The position numbers and the translations under genes are program-made. From Ancylomarina subtilis (GTDB lineage Bacteria > Bacteroidota > Bacteroidia > Bacteroidales > Marinifilaceae), in contig NZ_SHKN01000002.1 in assembly GCF_004217115.1 (NCBI RefSeq), forward strand, positions 248,001 to 312,000: DNA of 64,000 bases, written 5' to 3'. Position 1 is the first letter of the stretch, and every line of letters starts with the position of its first letter. This document shows positions 28,214-38,486 of the stretch, in pieces. The notes under the pieces were generated by a model. That model was not told the DNA's origin, made no database searches, and saw nothing but the letters and a program-made list of their open reading frames with translations.

Positions 28214-28610
28214 TCTGTGTTGTTAGATTAAGGTTGTTAAATTTCGGGGCAAAAATAATTTTTTACTTTAGTATCGTTACTCTTTTTATCATGACATTTA
28301 TCATGTTTATGCAAATGTCATATGTTTTAAAGTATATAAATCGACAAACGTTTGCATAGTATAAGAATTGCAAATAACAGAAGAGATATAATTGTGAAGT
28401 AATAAGCTTAAATATGGGCTTGAAATTAAAATTTGACCAAGTAAAAATCTTTGTTGATAACTAAACATGCAAATACTAGTATACTTTTAGCCATGAGATT
28501 ACTTTTGTGACTCAAATTAGATTTTGAAATCCTTAATTTAAGGATCTTGATTGATCCGTTTTTGACGATTACAGTAATGACACGTATCCATCTAAATTTT
28601 TTGTCGATAA
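28214..28610. other. Divergent intergenic region
   Basis: About 400 bp, AT-rich. A minus-strand -7 box TATTTTTG (28250-28257) sits ~37 nt before the Gate gene. On the plus side TACTTTTG (28500-28507) fits a -7 box but is 104 nt from recQ and has no -33. No gene or RNA seen. Confidence 0.4.
28250..28257 (-). promoter_or_regulatory. -7 box for the Gate-domain gene
   Basis: Minus strand TATTTTTG, exact TAnnTTTG, with a leader of ~30 nt. No clear -33. Confidence 0.4.
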
Positions 28611-30725
28611 ATGAAATTGGCTAACCGCATATTAAAAAAATACTTCGGATACGATAAATTCCGCCCTTTACAGGATGAAGTTATTCAGTCCATACTTAAT
28701 GGGAATGATACTCTGGTCATAATGCCTACGGGTGGAGGAAAATCCTTGTGCTATCAAATTCCGGCTCTTATGATGGAAGGAGTTGCCATTGTTGTATCGC
28801 CTTTGATTGCTTTAATGAAAGATCAGGTTGAAGGCTTGCAAGCCAATGGCGTAAAAGCTGGTTTTTTGAATAGTTCTCAGTCTTCTCAAGTACAAAATGA
28901 GATTATTGAAGATGTGCATGAAGGAAAAATAAAATTGCTTTACGTTTCACCTGAAAAGTTGGTGAGCCAGGATTTTTATTATCTGTTATTGCAATTGAAG
29001 GTCAATTTATTTGCGGTAGATGAGGCGCACTGTATTTCGGTGTGGGGACACGATTTTCGTCCGGAATATTCTAAAATGGCCTATCTGAAAAAGCACTTTC
29101 CACTGGTTCCTGTTGTTGCACTAACGGCAACGGCTGATAGTTTGACTCAAAAAGATATTATTCGCCAATTGGGATTGGATGAACCCAAGCTTTTCCTTTC
29201 GTCTTTTGATCGTCCTAATTTGAGTTTAAAAGTGGCTCCGGGAAAGGATAAGTTTAAAAGTATTCTGGGATTTCTTCGTCAGCGCCCCCATCAATCCGGT
29301 ATTATTTATTGTTTGAGTCGTAAGGCTTGTGAAGGATTGTCTGAGAAATTGAGAAATTCGGGTGTTAATGCGAGTTATTATCATGCAGGTTTATCGCCGG
29401 AAGATAGAGCTAAGCGTCAGGAAGATTTTATAAACGACACGGTGCCTATCATTTGTGCAACCATTGCCTTCGGAATGGGGATTGATAAATCAAATGTTCG
29501 TTGGGTAATACATTATAATTTGCCACGGAACATCGAGTCATATTATCAGGAAATTGGTCGTGCCGGACGTGATGGCTTGAAGGCTGATACGCTTTTGTTT
29601 TATAGTTTCTCTGATGTCATTGTTCATCGTAAATTTATCGAAGAATCGGCTTTGAAAGAGGTTTCACATGCCAAGCTTGAACGCATTCAGCAGTTTTGTG
29701 ATGCTCAAATTTGCCGAAGAAAGATTCTATTAAGCTATTTTGGCGAACATTTGGAAGAGGATTGTGGCAATTGTGATGTGTGTAAAGATCCGCCACAACA
29801 ATTTGATGGAACTTTGATTGCACAAAAAGCGCTTTCTGCCGTCTTTCGTTTAAAAGAACAAGTGGCTGCAGGAACGGTGATTGATGTTCTTAGAGGTTCC
29901 TCACGACAGGAAATTCTTTCGAGAGGCTACAATACAATTAAAACCTACGGAGCTGGTAAGGATGTGCCTCATCAGGATTGGCAACAATATATGCTTCAAC
30001 TGTTGAATTTAGGTTACATTTCGGTTGCTTATGACGAAGGGAATGCACTTAAATTGACAGAGCAGAGTAAGGAAGTCTTGTTTAGTGGTCGAAAAGTTAA
30101 CTTGGTGCATTTAGCAACAATGAAATCTGAAGTTCAAAAAGCACCTGTGGTTGCTAAACCTGCTAAACAGATATACAGGGAAGATTTGTTTGAGGCTCTG
30201 CGCAAGTTGCGTTTAAAAATCTCTAGATCATCTCGTATTGCGCCATACTTGGTGTTCTCAGATGCGACTTTAAACGAAATGGTTGAAGAAAAGCCGACAA
30301 GTGAATTTGCAATGAAAATGATTTCGGGTGTTGGTGAACGTAAATACCAACTCTACGGTGAGTTGTTTATTAACGAAATACTTGAATTCGAGCAAAAAAA
30401 GAATCAAGAGGCCAAAAAGAGCAGTCAATCCTTTTATGAAACGTATGAGTATTATAAGCAAGGGTATTCGGTTGATGAAATTGCTCAAATTCGTCGCATC
30501 AACCCTGTGACAATCTATTCTCACTTGGCTTCGCTGTATGAGAAAGGTGCTGATATTGATATTTTGTCCTTTTTACATGCCAGTGAGTTAGAGCGCATTG
30601 AAAGTGCTGTTCGCCAATTGGGGCATCTAAATACCAAGGCTTTATATCTTCATATGAACGAGGAAATAGCCTATTACAAAATAAGACTTGCCACTTCATA
30701 TCTAAAAATGTTTGCCGAGGCTTAA
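28611..30725 (+). CDS. recQ: ATP-dependent DNA helicase RecQ
   Basis: 704 residues. Helicase core with Walker A GGGKS (41-45), DEAH (137-140) and QEIGRAGRDG (motif VI); zinc-binding cysteines in CRRKILLSYFGEH...CGNCDVC; RQC winged helix; HRDC domain (~525-590, ISRSSRIAPYLVFSD); and a C-terminal helix-turn-helix extension (~610-704, YYKQGYSVDEIAQIRRINPVTIYSHL) typical of Bacteroidota RecQ. It unwinds DNA in recombination and fork repair. It is monocistronic; the next gene is 120 nt away. Confidence 0.95.
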   Translation: MKLANRILKKYFGYDKFRPLQDEVIQSILNGNDTLVIMPTGGGKSLCYQIPALMMEGVAIVVSPLIALMKDQVEGLQANGVKAGFLNSSQSSQVQNEIIEDVHEGKIKLLYVSPEKLVSQDFYYLLLQLKVNLFAVDEAHCISVWGHDFRPEYSKMAYLKKHFPLVPVVALTATADSLTQKDIIRQLGLDEPKLFLSSFDRPNLSLKVAPGKDKFKSILGFLRQRPHQSGIIYCLSRKACEGLSEKLRNSGVNASYYHAGLSPEDRAKRQEDFINDTVPIICATIAFGMGIDKSNVRWVIHYNLPRNIESYYQEIGRAGRDGLKADTLLFYSFSDVIVHRKFIEESALKEVSHAKLERIQQFCDAQICRRKILLSYFGEHLEEDCGNCDVCKDPPQQFDGTLIAQKALSAVFRLKEQVAAGTVIDVLRGSSRQEILSRGYNTIKTYGAGKDVPHQDWQQYMLQLLNLGYISVAYDEGNALKLTEQSKEVLFSGRKVNLVHLATMKSEVQKAPVVAKPAKQIYREDLFEALRKLRLKISRSSRIAPYLVFSDATLNEMVEEKPTSEFAMKMISGVGERKYQLYGELFINEILEFEQKKNQEAKKSSQSFYETYEYYKQGYSVDEIAQIRRINPVTIYSHLASLYEKGADIDILSFLHASELERIESAVRQLGHLNTKALYLHMNEEIAYYKIRLATSYLKMFAEA

Positions 30726-30845
30726 TAAAGTATATCACCAATGCATAATCCAGCTTGATGTTGTTTTATAAATCATAAAATAATTCAAAAAAAGACCTTT
30801 CTTCAAAACTCTTTTTTTTATATTTCGATACTTAAAATTAGAACT

Positions 30846-31610
30846 ATGATAAAAGCCATAATCGTTGACGATGAGATGAAGAGCCAATCTTCTCTATTTA
30901 AATTATTGGAAAGATTTTGCCCCGAAGTTGAGGTTATTGGCTTTGCTTGTAATGTGCAAACAGCTGTAGAGCTTATTAATCAGGAAAATCCAGAACTTGT
31001 ATTCTTGGATATTTCTATGCCTGATGGCGATGGTTTTGAGGTTTTGGAGCAGGTAAACTCTCGTGATTTTGAAGTGATTTTCACAACCGCTTATAATGAA
31101 TATGCCTTGAAAGCCATCAGGTTTTCTGCTTTGCATTATTTGTTAAAACCGATTAATTATTCTGAATTAAAGGATGCTGTCTTACGATTCCAAAATTCAA
31201 AAAGGGATATTAATCTGGATGAGAAATTTCAGGTTTTGTATGATTCTTTGAAAAATGAGTATAAAAAAATCATTTTGCCAACCGCTAATGGTCTTCGCAT
31301 GGTCGATCTTAATGATATTGTCCGATGTGAAGCGAATGGAAGTTATACCGATTTTTTTCTGGAAGAGAAAGAGGATTTAATGGTATCCAAGGCTTTGTCA
31401 AATTTTATGGATATTCTTCCTGAACATTTGTTTTGCAGGGTACACAGTAAACATCTGGTAAATTTGAATTTTGTCGATCAATACATAAAAGGTCGAGGGG
31501 GGCGAATTATTCTAAAAGATGGGAAAGAAATTGAAGTTTCTGAAGGAAAGAAAAAGGAGTTTCTCGATCGTTTAAAACAGCTAGCTCATTCTTTGCCAGA
31601 TAAAAAATAG
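30846..31610 (+). CDS. LytTR-family response regulator
   Basis: 254 residues. Receiver domain (1-120) with Asp8-Asp9, phospho-acceptor Asp55 in VFLDISMPDGDG and LLKPI, then a LytTR DNA-binding domain (~145-245, FCRVHSKHLVNLNFVDQYIKG). No histidine kinase is encoded beside it; the next gene downstream encodes a NACHT-type NTPase 301 nt away. Partner kinases of this type are often elsewhere in Bacteroidota genomes. Targets are unknown. Confidence 0.9.
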   Translation: MIKAIIVDDEMKSQSSLFKLLERFCPEVEVIGFACNVQTAVELINQENPELVFLDISMPDGDGFEVLEQVNSRDFEVIFTTAYNEYALKAIRFSALHYLLKPINYSELKDAVLRFQNSKRDINLDEKFQVLYDSLKNEYKKIILPTANGLRMVDLNDIVRCEANGSYTDFFLEEKEDLMVSKALSNFMDILPEHLFCRVHSKHLVNLNFVDQYIKGRGGRIILKDGKEIEVSEGKKKEFLDRLKQLAHSLPDKK

Positions 31611-31911
31611 ACAAACTTCTTTCAGGTATTTTAATCATTTATTTCATCAGTTTCACTGATACAATTTATTGCTGTATATAACAGTAAAAAACCATCTGGG
31701 TTAAATAAAAGTATTGTGTCGAAACACGTTGGTTTTTATTGTCTTAAGTGAATATGTATTCATATCTGTTTTTTATAGAATTTACCCCAATACGCAATCG
31801 GAAACTCATATGACGTAGTTATAAAATCAAACCCCCAAGGCATAAATTATAGATTGTTTTAAGCATAGAGGAAGTCTACTTTTATCTTCCGAAAACCAAT
31901 AACGTTGAGCT
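31611..31911. other. Intergenic region
   Basis: 301 bp between the LytTR gene and the NACHT gene. AT-rich, with no hairpin with T-run and no exact promoter pair. Short direct features only; LytTR-type paired sites were looked for and not seen. Confidence 0.35.
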
Positions 31912-34461
31912 ATGTTAGAACATCTAAAGAAAGAAATCTTAAAAAAGTTTGGTCAGGAACTGGCTTATAATAAGGATTGTGAAGCTTTAGCTGAAATTGT
32001 TTGTGAGGCTACCGGAGGGAGAATTAGTGCGACAACAATACGCCGACTTTATGGGTTACTTAAATCACCTTCAGCACCATCCAAGTTTACTTTAGATTTA
32101 TTGGCAAACTACGTGGGGTATAAGTCATGGAATGATTTTCAATCGAATTATGTCTGTGAAGATAAGGAGAAAGGTAATACACCAACCAATTGGCAAGCTT
32201 TTCAAGAGCGCGCTTTCGAATTGAGTAATGATGCTTATAATTTAATCAAAGGTCAATCAGGAATTCCCTTTAAATCTGTTGCTACAAGAAAGATTGGAGA
32301 AGATCGTATTCATAATTTTCTTCAGTCCGATAAAATGGCTTTGAGTTTTGTTGCACCTGGCGGAGCTGGAAAATCAACCATGCTTGCGAAATGGTATGAG
32401 CGAGTGAGTCAGGACTCTGGAAATAAGGATGTGATCTTATTTTTTAATGCGACTTTCATGATCAATTGTTTGAATAGCGATTTTATGCTCGAGCGTTGGT
32501 TGGAAGAGCAATTGAATTCAAAATCGAAAACATACCTGAAACACTTTTTGGATAAGCCCAAAGCCTGTGAAGGAAACATTATTTTGATATTGGATGCCTT
32601 AGATGAGGTGAGTTATGACAATACAAAATTGGAGCGATTGTTCTTACAATTGAATCAGTTTGTGGCCAATCGTAAGGATTCAAAAAATATGAAGTTGATT
32701 TTAACATCGAGAACTTCAACCTGGGAAAAATTTGTGCTCCCATTTATACAACGAGAAAATAGCCTGTTTGATGCCTGGTACGAAATTGACTTAGATTTGG
32801 ATCAGGAAGATAAAAGAAACTTCCCCCCATTAAATGGTTTTGAAATTCAGCATGTTTTTGATGAGACGATTAATCAACAGTTTTTCTATGACTTGAAGGT
32901 TGAAAATTTAGATCACTATCAGCGCAATACAATTTCAAATCCCTTCTTTTTAGAACTGTTTGTTAAAACATATTCGCCCAATAAAAAGAATGATATTAAC
33001 GACGGTTATAAATTGATTAATCAATTTTTAAAGAATAAGATTTATTATTCCCGTTATTCTGAGGAAAAAATCGAGATACTCAAAGCGATTTTAAAGCTTC
33101 AGAAGTTGGGGAAAGATTCACATTCCGTTAAAAAAATGGAGCTCAAATCAATCTTGCCTATTCACCTTAAAACAGCAGGAAACTATTACCATGCCTACGA
33201 AGAGATGCTAAGTTATGGTTTGATATCAGAATATGTTTCAGTTAATGAGTACAATGGATATTGCAAATTTGTAAAGATCTACAATGAGCAACTTTTTGAG
33301 GTATTGTTGGTTAAGGAGTTGATTGAAATGAACCAGGGCATTAGCTTTGATCTGTTTAAGAAAATTGAAGAGGAGTATCAGGAATTTGAACTTAAGGATC
33401 GATTAATTGCACAGTTGTTTAGCATTGCTGTTGAATCTGAAAATTACGAATCTTTGTCTCGTTTTTTCGAATTAAGTGAAGCAACAATAACCAGTAGTGC
33501 CGTAACTGATATTCTGACCACTGTGATCACCAATATGGATGACAGTAAGATTGATTTAATTAAAACATATGCATCAGGAACGCGTTCGGTCGAATTTATG
33601 CTTGCACTTTCGGGGAATCTAAATCGCCTTTGTGGTGATTTTTCCAAGGTTGTTGAAATTATATCGGAAACCAGCGCTGACGAGTCCGTCAGAATTAAGT
33701 CGTTAAGTCTATTATTGATGACTTCCTTAATGTCGTTGGAGCAAGAATTATCTGATAAGTATTATCATTTATTATTAGAGACGGAACCGAATTCAAGTTG
33801 TTCGGCTTATTCCATTGCATTGCGCTTTACCAGTATCTTATTCTACAATCACATATCGGGTAAGAGCAATGATATTGAATTATTACGCGTGTTTTATTAC
33901 CGTCAGATGGCCTATTGCCAGGTTGGTGATAAATATGAGAGTTGGAGTGGGGAATTTGAGGTATTGGTTTGTAACGCTTTATTTTACATGCAATCGTACC
34001 ATAAAGTCATTCAACTGATTGAAGATGCTGAATTGTTTTACGATCAGTTAACTGTTAAAGCTCATTTCTCGAATCATAAATTACTGAGAGCCTATAAACT
34101 GATAGCTCAGAGTAAATTGGGAATGAAATTGTCAGCTGCTCAGGTGCAAGAATTAGAGTTTTGTAATGATAGCCTAATCAGTTCAAAAGCATATCCTTTG
34201 CAGATATTCTTTAAAAGTTCTTTAGCTGAAGTTTATTTTGAAAATGGGAACAGAGATTTTCAGGAGAAGCACTCCAATAGAGCATTTGCAATCAGTGAAT
34301 TCACACGTTACGATTTCTGCAAAGTTAGCTTGTTAACGAAGATGGCTAAATATTATAATGCCTGGAATGAAACAATCAAAGAGAATTTATGTTTGAAAGA
34401 ACGTGACCAGATTTTGCAAACCAAAAATGCGGAGTCGCTTGTAAAGATCTTAAATAATTAA
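31912..34461 (+). CDS. NACHT-type STAND NTPase with a Bacteroidota N-terminal module
   Basis: 849 residues, no signal peptide. An N-terminal helical module (~1-80: TTIRRLYGLLKS, SKFTLDLLANYVGYKSW) looks like a DNA- or protein-binding domain that Bacteroidota attach to several proteins. Then Walker A PGGAGKST (149-156), Walker B LILDALDE (225-232) with the NACHT-like extra Asp-Glu, and LTSRTST (264-270). The C-terminal half (~450-849) is all helical and TPR-like, a likely sensor. Bacterial NACHT proteins include anti-phage defence genes and STAND regulators; which one this is cannot be told. It is a single-gene unit ending at 34511-34540. Confidence 0.75.
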   Translation: MLEHLKKEILKKFGQELAYNKDCEALAEIVCEATGGRISATTIRRLYGLLKSPSAPSKFTLDLLANYVGYKSWNDFQSNYVCEDKEKGNTPTNWQAFQERAFELSNDAYNLIKGQSGIPFKSVATRKIGEDRIHNFLQSDKMALSFVAPGGAGKSTMLAKWYERVSQDSGNKDVILFFNATFMINCLNSDFMLERWLEEQLNSKSKTYLKHFLDKPKACEGNIILILDALDEVSYDNTKLERLFLQLNQFVANRKDSKNMKLILTSRTSTWEKFVLPFIQRENSLFDAWYEIDLDLDQEDKRNFPPLNGFEIQHVFDETINQQFFYDLKVENLDHYQRNTISNPFFLELFVKTYSPNKKNDINDGYKLINQFLKNKIYYSRYSEEKIEILKAILKLQKLGKDSHSVKKMELKSILPIHLKTAGNYYHAYEEMLSYGLISEYVSVNEYNGYCKFVKIYNEQLFEVLLVKELIEMNQGISFDLFKKIEEEYQEFELKDRLIAQLFSIAVESENYESLSRFFELSEATITSSAVTDILTTVITNMDDSKIDLIKTYASGTRSVEFMLALSGNLNRLCGDFSKVVEIISETSADESVRIKSLSLLLMTSLMSLEQELSDKYYHLLLETEPNSSCSAYSIALRFTSILFYNHISGKSNDIELLRVFYYRQMAYCQVGDKYESWSGEFEVLVCNALFYMQSYHKVIQLIEDAELFYDQLTVKAHFSNHKLLRAYKLIAQSKLGMKLSAAQVQELEFCNDSLISSKAYPLQIFFKSSLAEVYFENGNRDFQEKHSNRAFAISEFTRYDFCKVSLLTKMAKYYNAWNETIKENLCLKERDQILQTKNAESLVKILNN

Positions 34462-34510
34462 GGCTAAAATATAATATTTAAAAGAGGAACTAATTATTAG
34501 TTTTAAAAGT

Positions 34511-34540
34511 ATCCTGGGAGTCTAGATTAACTCTCAGGAT
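34511..34540 (+). terminator. Intrinsic terminator of the NACHT gene
   Basis: 11-bp stem with one G-T pair (34511-34521 / 34530-34540) followed by nine T. Confidence 0.88.
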
Positions 34541-34676
34541 TTTTTTTTGTAAAATTTGTAGGTATTGAATTCAAATGACACACTTTTTGCTTTAAATCGT
34601 CGTTAATTATTGTAGGTTTTGCACTAAAGTCTCCATCCAAATTTTGGACGCTCTATAAATACTAGCTATATTTCTT

Positions 34677-34684
34677 TACTTTTG
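34677..34684 (+). promoter_or_regulatory. -7 box for the repeat-protein gene
   Basis: TACTTTTG fits TAnnTTTG exactly; the nearest TTTG upstream is 30 nt away, too far. It implies a leader of ~78 nt to the ATG at 34769. Confidence 0.4.
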
Positions 34685-34768
34685 TTTTTTACTGAATGTT
34701 TTTGAATTCGGAGGGATCTAATAAACATTGGTTTAAATGGAATATTGCAAAAAAATCAGATTTTATTA

Positions 34769-37700
34769 ATGAGAGCTATCATCTTAAAATATAAGCATAT
34801 TGGTTTACTGATTGTCATGTTCAGTCTTTTTTCTTACTCCAGTTTTGCTCAGGAAAAATGTTCTGTAAAAGGTAATGTGACAATAAATGAGGGGGATCTT
34901 GATAATGTGAAAGTGACTTTATACAAGGATTCTCAACAGGTGAGTGTCAAAAATATTTCTAAAAACGGGAAGTTCTCGTATGAATTGGATTTTGGATATG
35001 ATTATATTTTCGAGTTTTCAAAACCCGAATTTGTAACAAAGCGAGTGAGTGTCTCAACTTATGTGCCTCAGGAGGTTTTGGAAAGAGATAGTCATTTCCC
35101 TCCCTGTAAATTTTCTATTGAATTGTTTCGTTTTTTTCCAGGTATCGATTTATCTGTATTTGATCAGCCAATTGGTATGATCATGTATAACAGAGAAACG
35201 GATTTGATTGAAACGGATTTATCGTTTCAGACGGAGATTGAAGCAAAGCTTAAACGAATTGAGAAAGAAACCAGATTGAAGCAGGAAGCTTATCTGGCTG
35301 AGTTGGCTCGTGTAAATAAGGCATTTAACTTAGCCATTAAAAATGCCGATACTGAGTTCAAGAAAAAGAATTATACGGAGTCAAAATCGTTTTATACAGA
35401 AGCAACTGAATTAAAACCCAAAGAAGAATACCCTAAAATTCAGATTTCAAAAATTGATGACATTCTTTTGAAACAAAAGGGACAGCTTGAGACTCAGCGT
35501 CTTTTAGATGAGAAATTTAAGGCTTTGATTGATCTTGCAGATCAGTTTTTTACAGAGAAAAACTATGAGCAGGCAAAAGTGAATTATGAGTCGGCTATAG
35601 CTGTTAAGTCGACAGAGACATATCCTCAAGAACAACTTGATAAGATTAAAGCAATAGAACTCGAACTGAAACTTAAAGCCGAAAAAGAAGCTAAGCGATT
35701 GGCTGAAGAGAAAGCTCTAAATGAACAGTATGCAACACTCATAAAATCAGCAGATGAAGCTTTTGGTTTGAAGCAATATGAGACGGCTAAATCAGACTAT
35801 ACTGTTGCTCTTAAGTTGAAAGCAGATGAAGTTTATCCACAAAATCAGATTCAGGAAATAGATAATAAACTAGATTATCTGAAACAACTAAAAGCAGCAA
35901 ATGCAAAGCTTGTGGCTGAGCAGAAGGCATTGAGAGTTGAGTACGACAAAATTATTAAATTAGCTGATAGCCAGTTCAAAAAGAAAAATTATAATGAGGC
36001 TTTGACCTCTTATACTCAAGCTCTAGAATTGAATGTTGAGGAGGTTTATCCTCAAGAACAGATACAAAAAATTAATGAGGCAATTGTTCGTGAACAAGAA
36101 TTGGCTGCAAGTAGGTTGAAGCAAAAAGAACTCGATCAAAAATATGAGCAATTAGTTGGTTTAGGCGATACACAATTGAAGGATGGTGAGTATGTATTAG
36201 CAAAGGCTAATTATACCGAGGCTATAGCTTTAAAGCCTAATGAGACTCATCCTAAGGCGCAGCTGACAAAGATTGAAAGTCTGATGGCACAGCAGGCAAA
36301 AATTCTAGCGCAGAAAGAAGCTCGGGAAAAAAAATATGCTGACTTGATTGCTTTAGCTGATTCCCAAATGAATTCCGGCGAATTTGACAAGGCTCTAGGT
36401 AATTATGAGCAGGCTTTAGGTTTAAAACCCAAAGCGGAGTATTTAAAAGAGCAGGTAAAAAGAGCCAAACAAGGCCAAGTTGATAAAAAACGTAAAGAGG
36501 AAGAGAAAGTAAAACAAGAGCTTGAAAAGAAATTATTAGATCAGAAATATGAGGATTTGATTGCCAAAGGGGATAATAATTTGGCGGCAAAAAAATATTT
36601 TGATTCACGTGATAATTTTAGAAAAGCTTTGGAGATAAAACCTGATGAGAAATATCCTAAAGATCAGCTTAATAAGATTGAAGATTTAATGGCTAAGGAG
36701 CTTAAGCAGGCGACAGCAATGAAAGAGTTCGATGCGAAGTATGAAAGTTTAATAACAACCGGCGATTCTCAATTGAAAGCCAATGAATATGCATCGGCTC
36801 AGAAGAGTTACACAAGCGCTTCTGTAATGAAACCTGAGGAGTCGTATCCAAAATTACAATTGCAAAAATTAAAAGATTTAATTGCGGAAGCCAACCGAAT
36901 TAAGGCTGATGAGAAAATGCTTAATGAGAAATATGGTGAATTTATTAATCAGGCTGATCAGGAGTTTAAAGCTAAGGATTACAAAAAAGCAATTTTAGAT
37001 TACCAGTCAGCTTTGAATTTAAAACCTGATGAGAATTACCCTAAAGAACAAATTACAAATGCTGAGTTAGCTTTGGAAGAATTGGCCCGTTTGGCTGATA
37101 AAAAACGCGAAGGAGAAAATGCATTGAAATTACTTGAAGAGAATTATTCAAGGGTAATTTTATTGGCTGATGCCGCATTGAATACTGAAGACTTTAAGCG
37201 AGCGAGTACGCATTACAATCAAGCATTGGAATATAAAAAAGGAGATCAATATGCTACAGCTCAACTTTTGAAAATAAAGACGCTTATTGCTAAAAAAGAA
37301 AGTCAAGCTAAAGCTGAAGAATTATTATCGAAGAAGAAAGCTATTTTGGAGAAGAAATTCCGCTCCTTCATCAGTGAAGGGGATAAACTCTTTGGAAACG
37401 AAAAGTATTCAGATGCATTAGTAAAGTATAACGCTGCGATTCAAATTTATAGAAATGATGAATATGCCTTGAAACAAATTGCTCTTGTTAGTGAAAAGTT
37501 AGCTAAAGAGAAAATTGCAGCAAAGGAACAATTGGAGCTTTCAAAACAATACGAGACGATTATAAGCAAAGCTGATAAATTATTTGCCGAAAAGGAATTG
37601 AAATCTGCGAAAGAGGAATATTTATTGGCACTTAAGTTGAAATCAAGAGAAGTTTATCCAAAAAATCAGATTACAATAATTGATGCATCGATAGCAAAGC

Positions 37701-38476
37701 AAGCTAAATTGAATCGTAAGAATAATCAAATTGAAAAAGAATTTGAAGAGACGCTTGCAACTGCTGATTCTTACTTTAAAAAGAAATCATACAGTTTAGC
37801 CAGACATCATTATAAAGAGGCTCAGAAAATTAAGCCTGATAATGCTTATGTCAGATCGCAACTTAAAGAGATTGAGACGATTTTAGAAGCCAATGCGAAA
37901 TTAGAAGAAAACAAATTGTTGGTTGAAAACTCAAAAGCATTTGACGAACACTTGTTGAAGATAAAAGAGCAGGATTATAAAGCTTTGGTTGATAAGGGGG
38001 ATAAAGCGATAAAGGGAAAATACTTGGGGAAAGCTAAGGCTTATTATAAAAAGGCTCTGGATATTTTTGAACGTGATTATCCGAGAGAGAAGCTTGTTGA
38101 GATTGAAAAATTGAAATCGACTTTTAAATCAGAAAAAGAGCGAGAAGAATATGAGCGATTGGTGAAATCTGCTGAAGATGAATTTTCTAAAAAGAATTTT
38201 TCTGTTTCTCGTCACTATTACAATAAGGCGATGCCTATAGCAACGGATAAAAGTCTTATCGATGAAAAACTGGAAGAAATTGAACAAGCGATAGTTGCAC
38301 AAAAGCAAGAAGCAATTGATGAAGAATTCAACTCACTAGCTAAAAAAGGCAATGCCGCTTTTAAAGATGGCAACTTATCAATTGCTCGATTCTATTATCA
38401 AAAGGCTTTAAAAATTAAGCCTAATGATAAAGAATTAAAAGAGAATTTGGAGACTATTAAAAAGACATTGAAGTAA
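34769..38476 (+). CDS. Large secreted protein of 16 TPR-like/coiled-coil repeats
   Basis: 1235 residues from the ATG at 34769 (the TTG at 34745 would put 8 residues before the signal). Signal peptide ends SSFAQ; a beta-rich domain follows (~25-110: KCSVKGNVTINEGDLDNVKVTLYKD), then an acidic linker. From ~190 to the end a unit of ~60-75 residues repeats sixteen times: Y-x-x-L-I-x-x-A-D-x-x-F-x-x-K-x-Y-x-x-A, SYTxALxLKP, then YPxxQIxKI and a charged helix. Each unit is a TPR pair with a Lys/Glu-rich linker. It is predicted to be periplasmic or surface, elongated. I do not recognise a named family. The SpmA/B fusion gene starts 10 nt later. Confidence 0.8.
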   Translation: MRAIILKYKHIGLLIVMFSLFSYSSFAQEKCSVKGNVTINEGDLDNVKVTLYKDSQQVSVKNISKNGKFSYELDFGYDYIFEFSKPEFVTKRVSVSTYVPQEVLERDSHFPPCKFSIELFRFFPGIDLSVFDQPIGMIMYNRETDLIETDLSFQTEIEAKLKRIEKETRLKQEAYLAELARVNKAFNLAIKNADTEFKKKNYTESKSFYTEATELKPKEEYPKIQISKIDDILLKQKGQLETQRLLDEKFKALIDLADQFFTEKNYEQAKVNYESAIAVKSTETYPQEQLDKIKAIELELKLKAEKEAKRLAEEKALNEQYATLIKSADEAFGLKQYETAKSDYTVALKLKADEVYPQNQIQEIDNKLDYLKQLKAANAKLVAEQKALRVEYDKIIKLADSQFKKKNYNEALTSYTQALELNVEEVYPQEQIQKINEAIVREQELAASRLKQKELDQKYEQLVGLGDTQLKDGEYVLAKANYTEAIALKPNETHPKAQLTKIESLMAQQAKILAQKEAREKKYADLIALADSQMNSGEFDKALGNYEQALGLKPKAEYLKEQVKRAKQGQVDKKRKEEEKVKQELEKKLLDQKYEDLIAKGDNNLAAKKYFDSRDNFRKALEIKPDEKYPKDQLNKIEDLMAKELKQATAMKEFDAKYESLITTGDSQLKANEYASAQKSYTSASVMKPEESYPKLQLQKLKDLIAEANRIKADEKMLNEKYGEFINQADQEFKAKDYKKAILDYQSALNLKPDENYPKEQITNAELALEELARLADKKREGENALKLLEENYSRVILLADAALNTEDFKRASTHYNQALEYKKGDQYATAQLLKIKTLIAKKESQAKAEELLSKKKAILEKKFRSFISEGDKLFGNEKYSDALVKYNAAIQIYRNDEYALKQIALVSEKLAKEKIAAKEQLELSKQYETIISKADKLFAEKELKSAKEEYLLALKLKSREVYPKNQITIIDASIAKQAKLNRKNNQIEKEFEETLATADSYFKKKSYSLARHHYKEAQKIKPDNAYVRSQLKEIETILEANAKLEENKLLVENSKAFDEHLLKIKEQDYKALVDKGDKAIKGKYLGKAKAYYKKALDIFERDYPREKLVEIEKLKSTFKSEKEREEYERLVKSAEDEFSKKNFSVSRHYYNKAMPIATDKSLIDEKLEEIEQAIVAQKQEAIDEEFNSLAKKGNAAFKDGNLSIARFYYQKALKIKPNDKELKENLETIKKTLK

Positions 38477-38486
38477 AATAAAACAT

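Noticed and set aside
34769-38476. Satellite or CRISPR-like repeat at DNA level
   Set aside because: The units are similar only at protein level, and spacing and DNA sequence vary. They are coding repeats.
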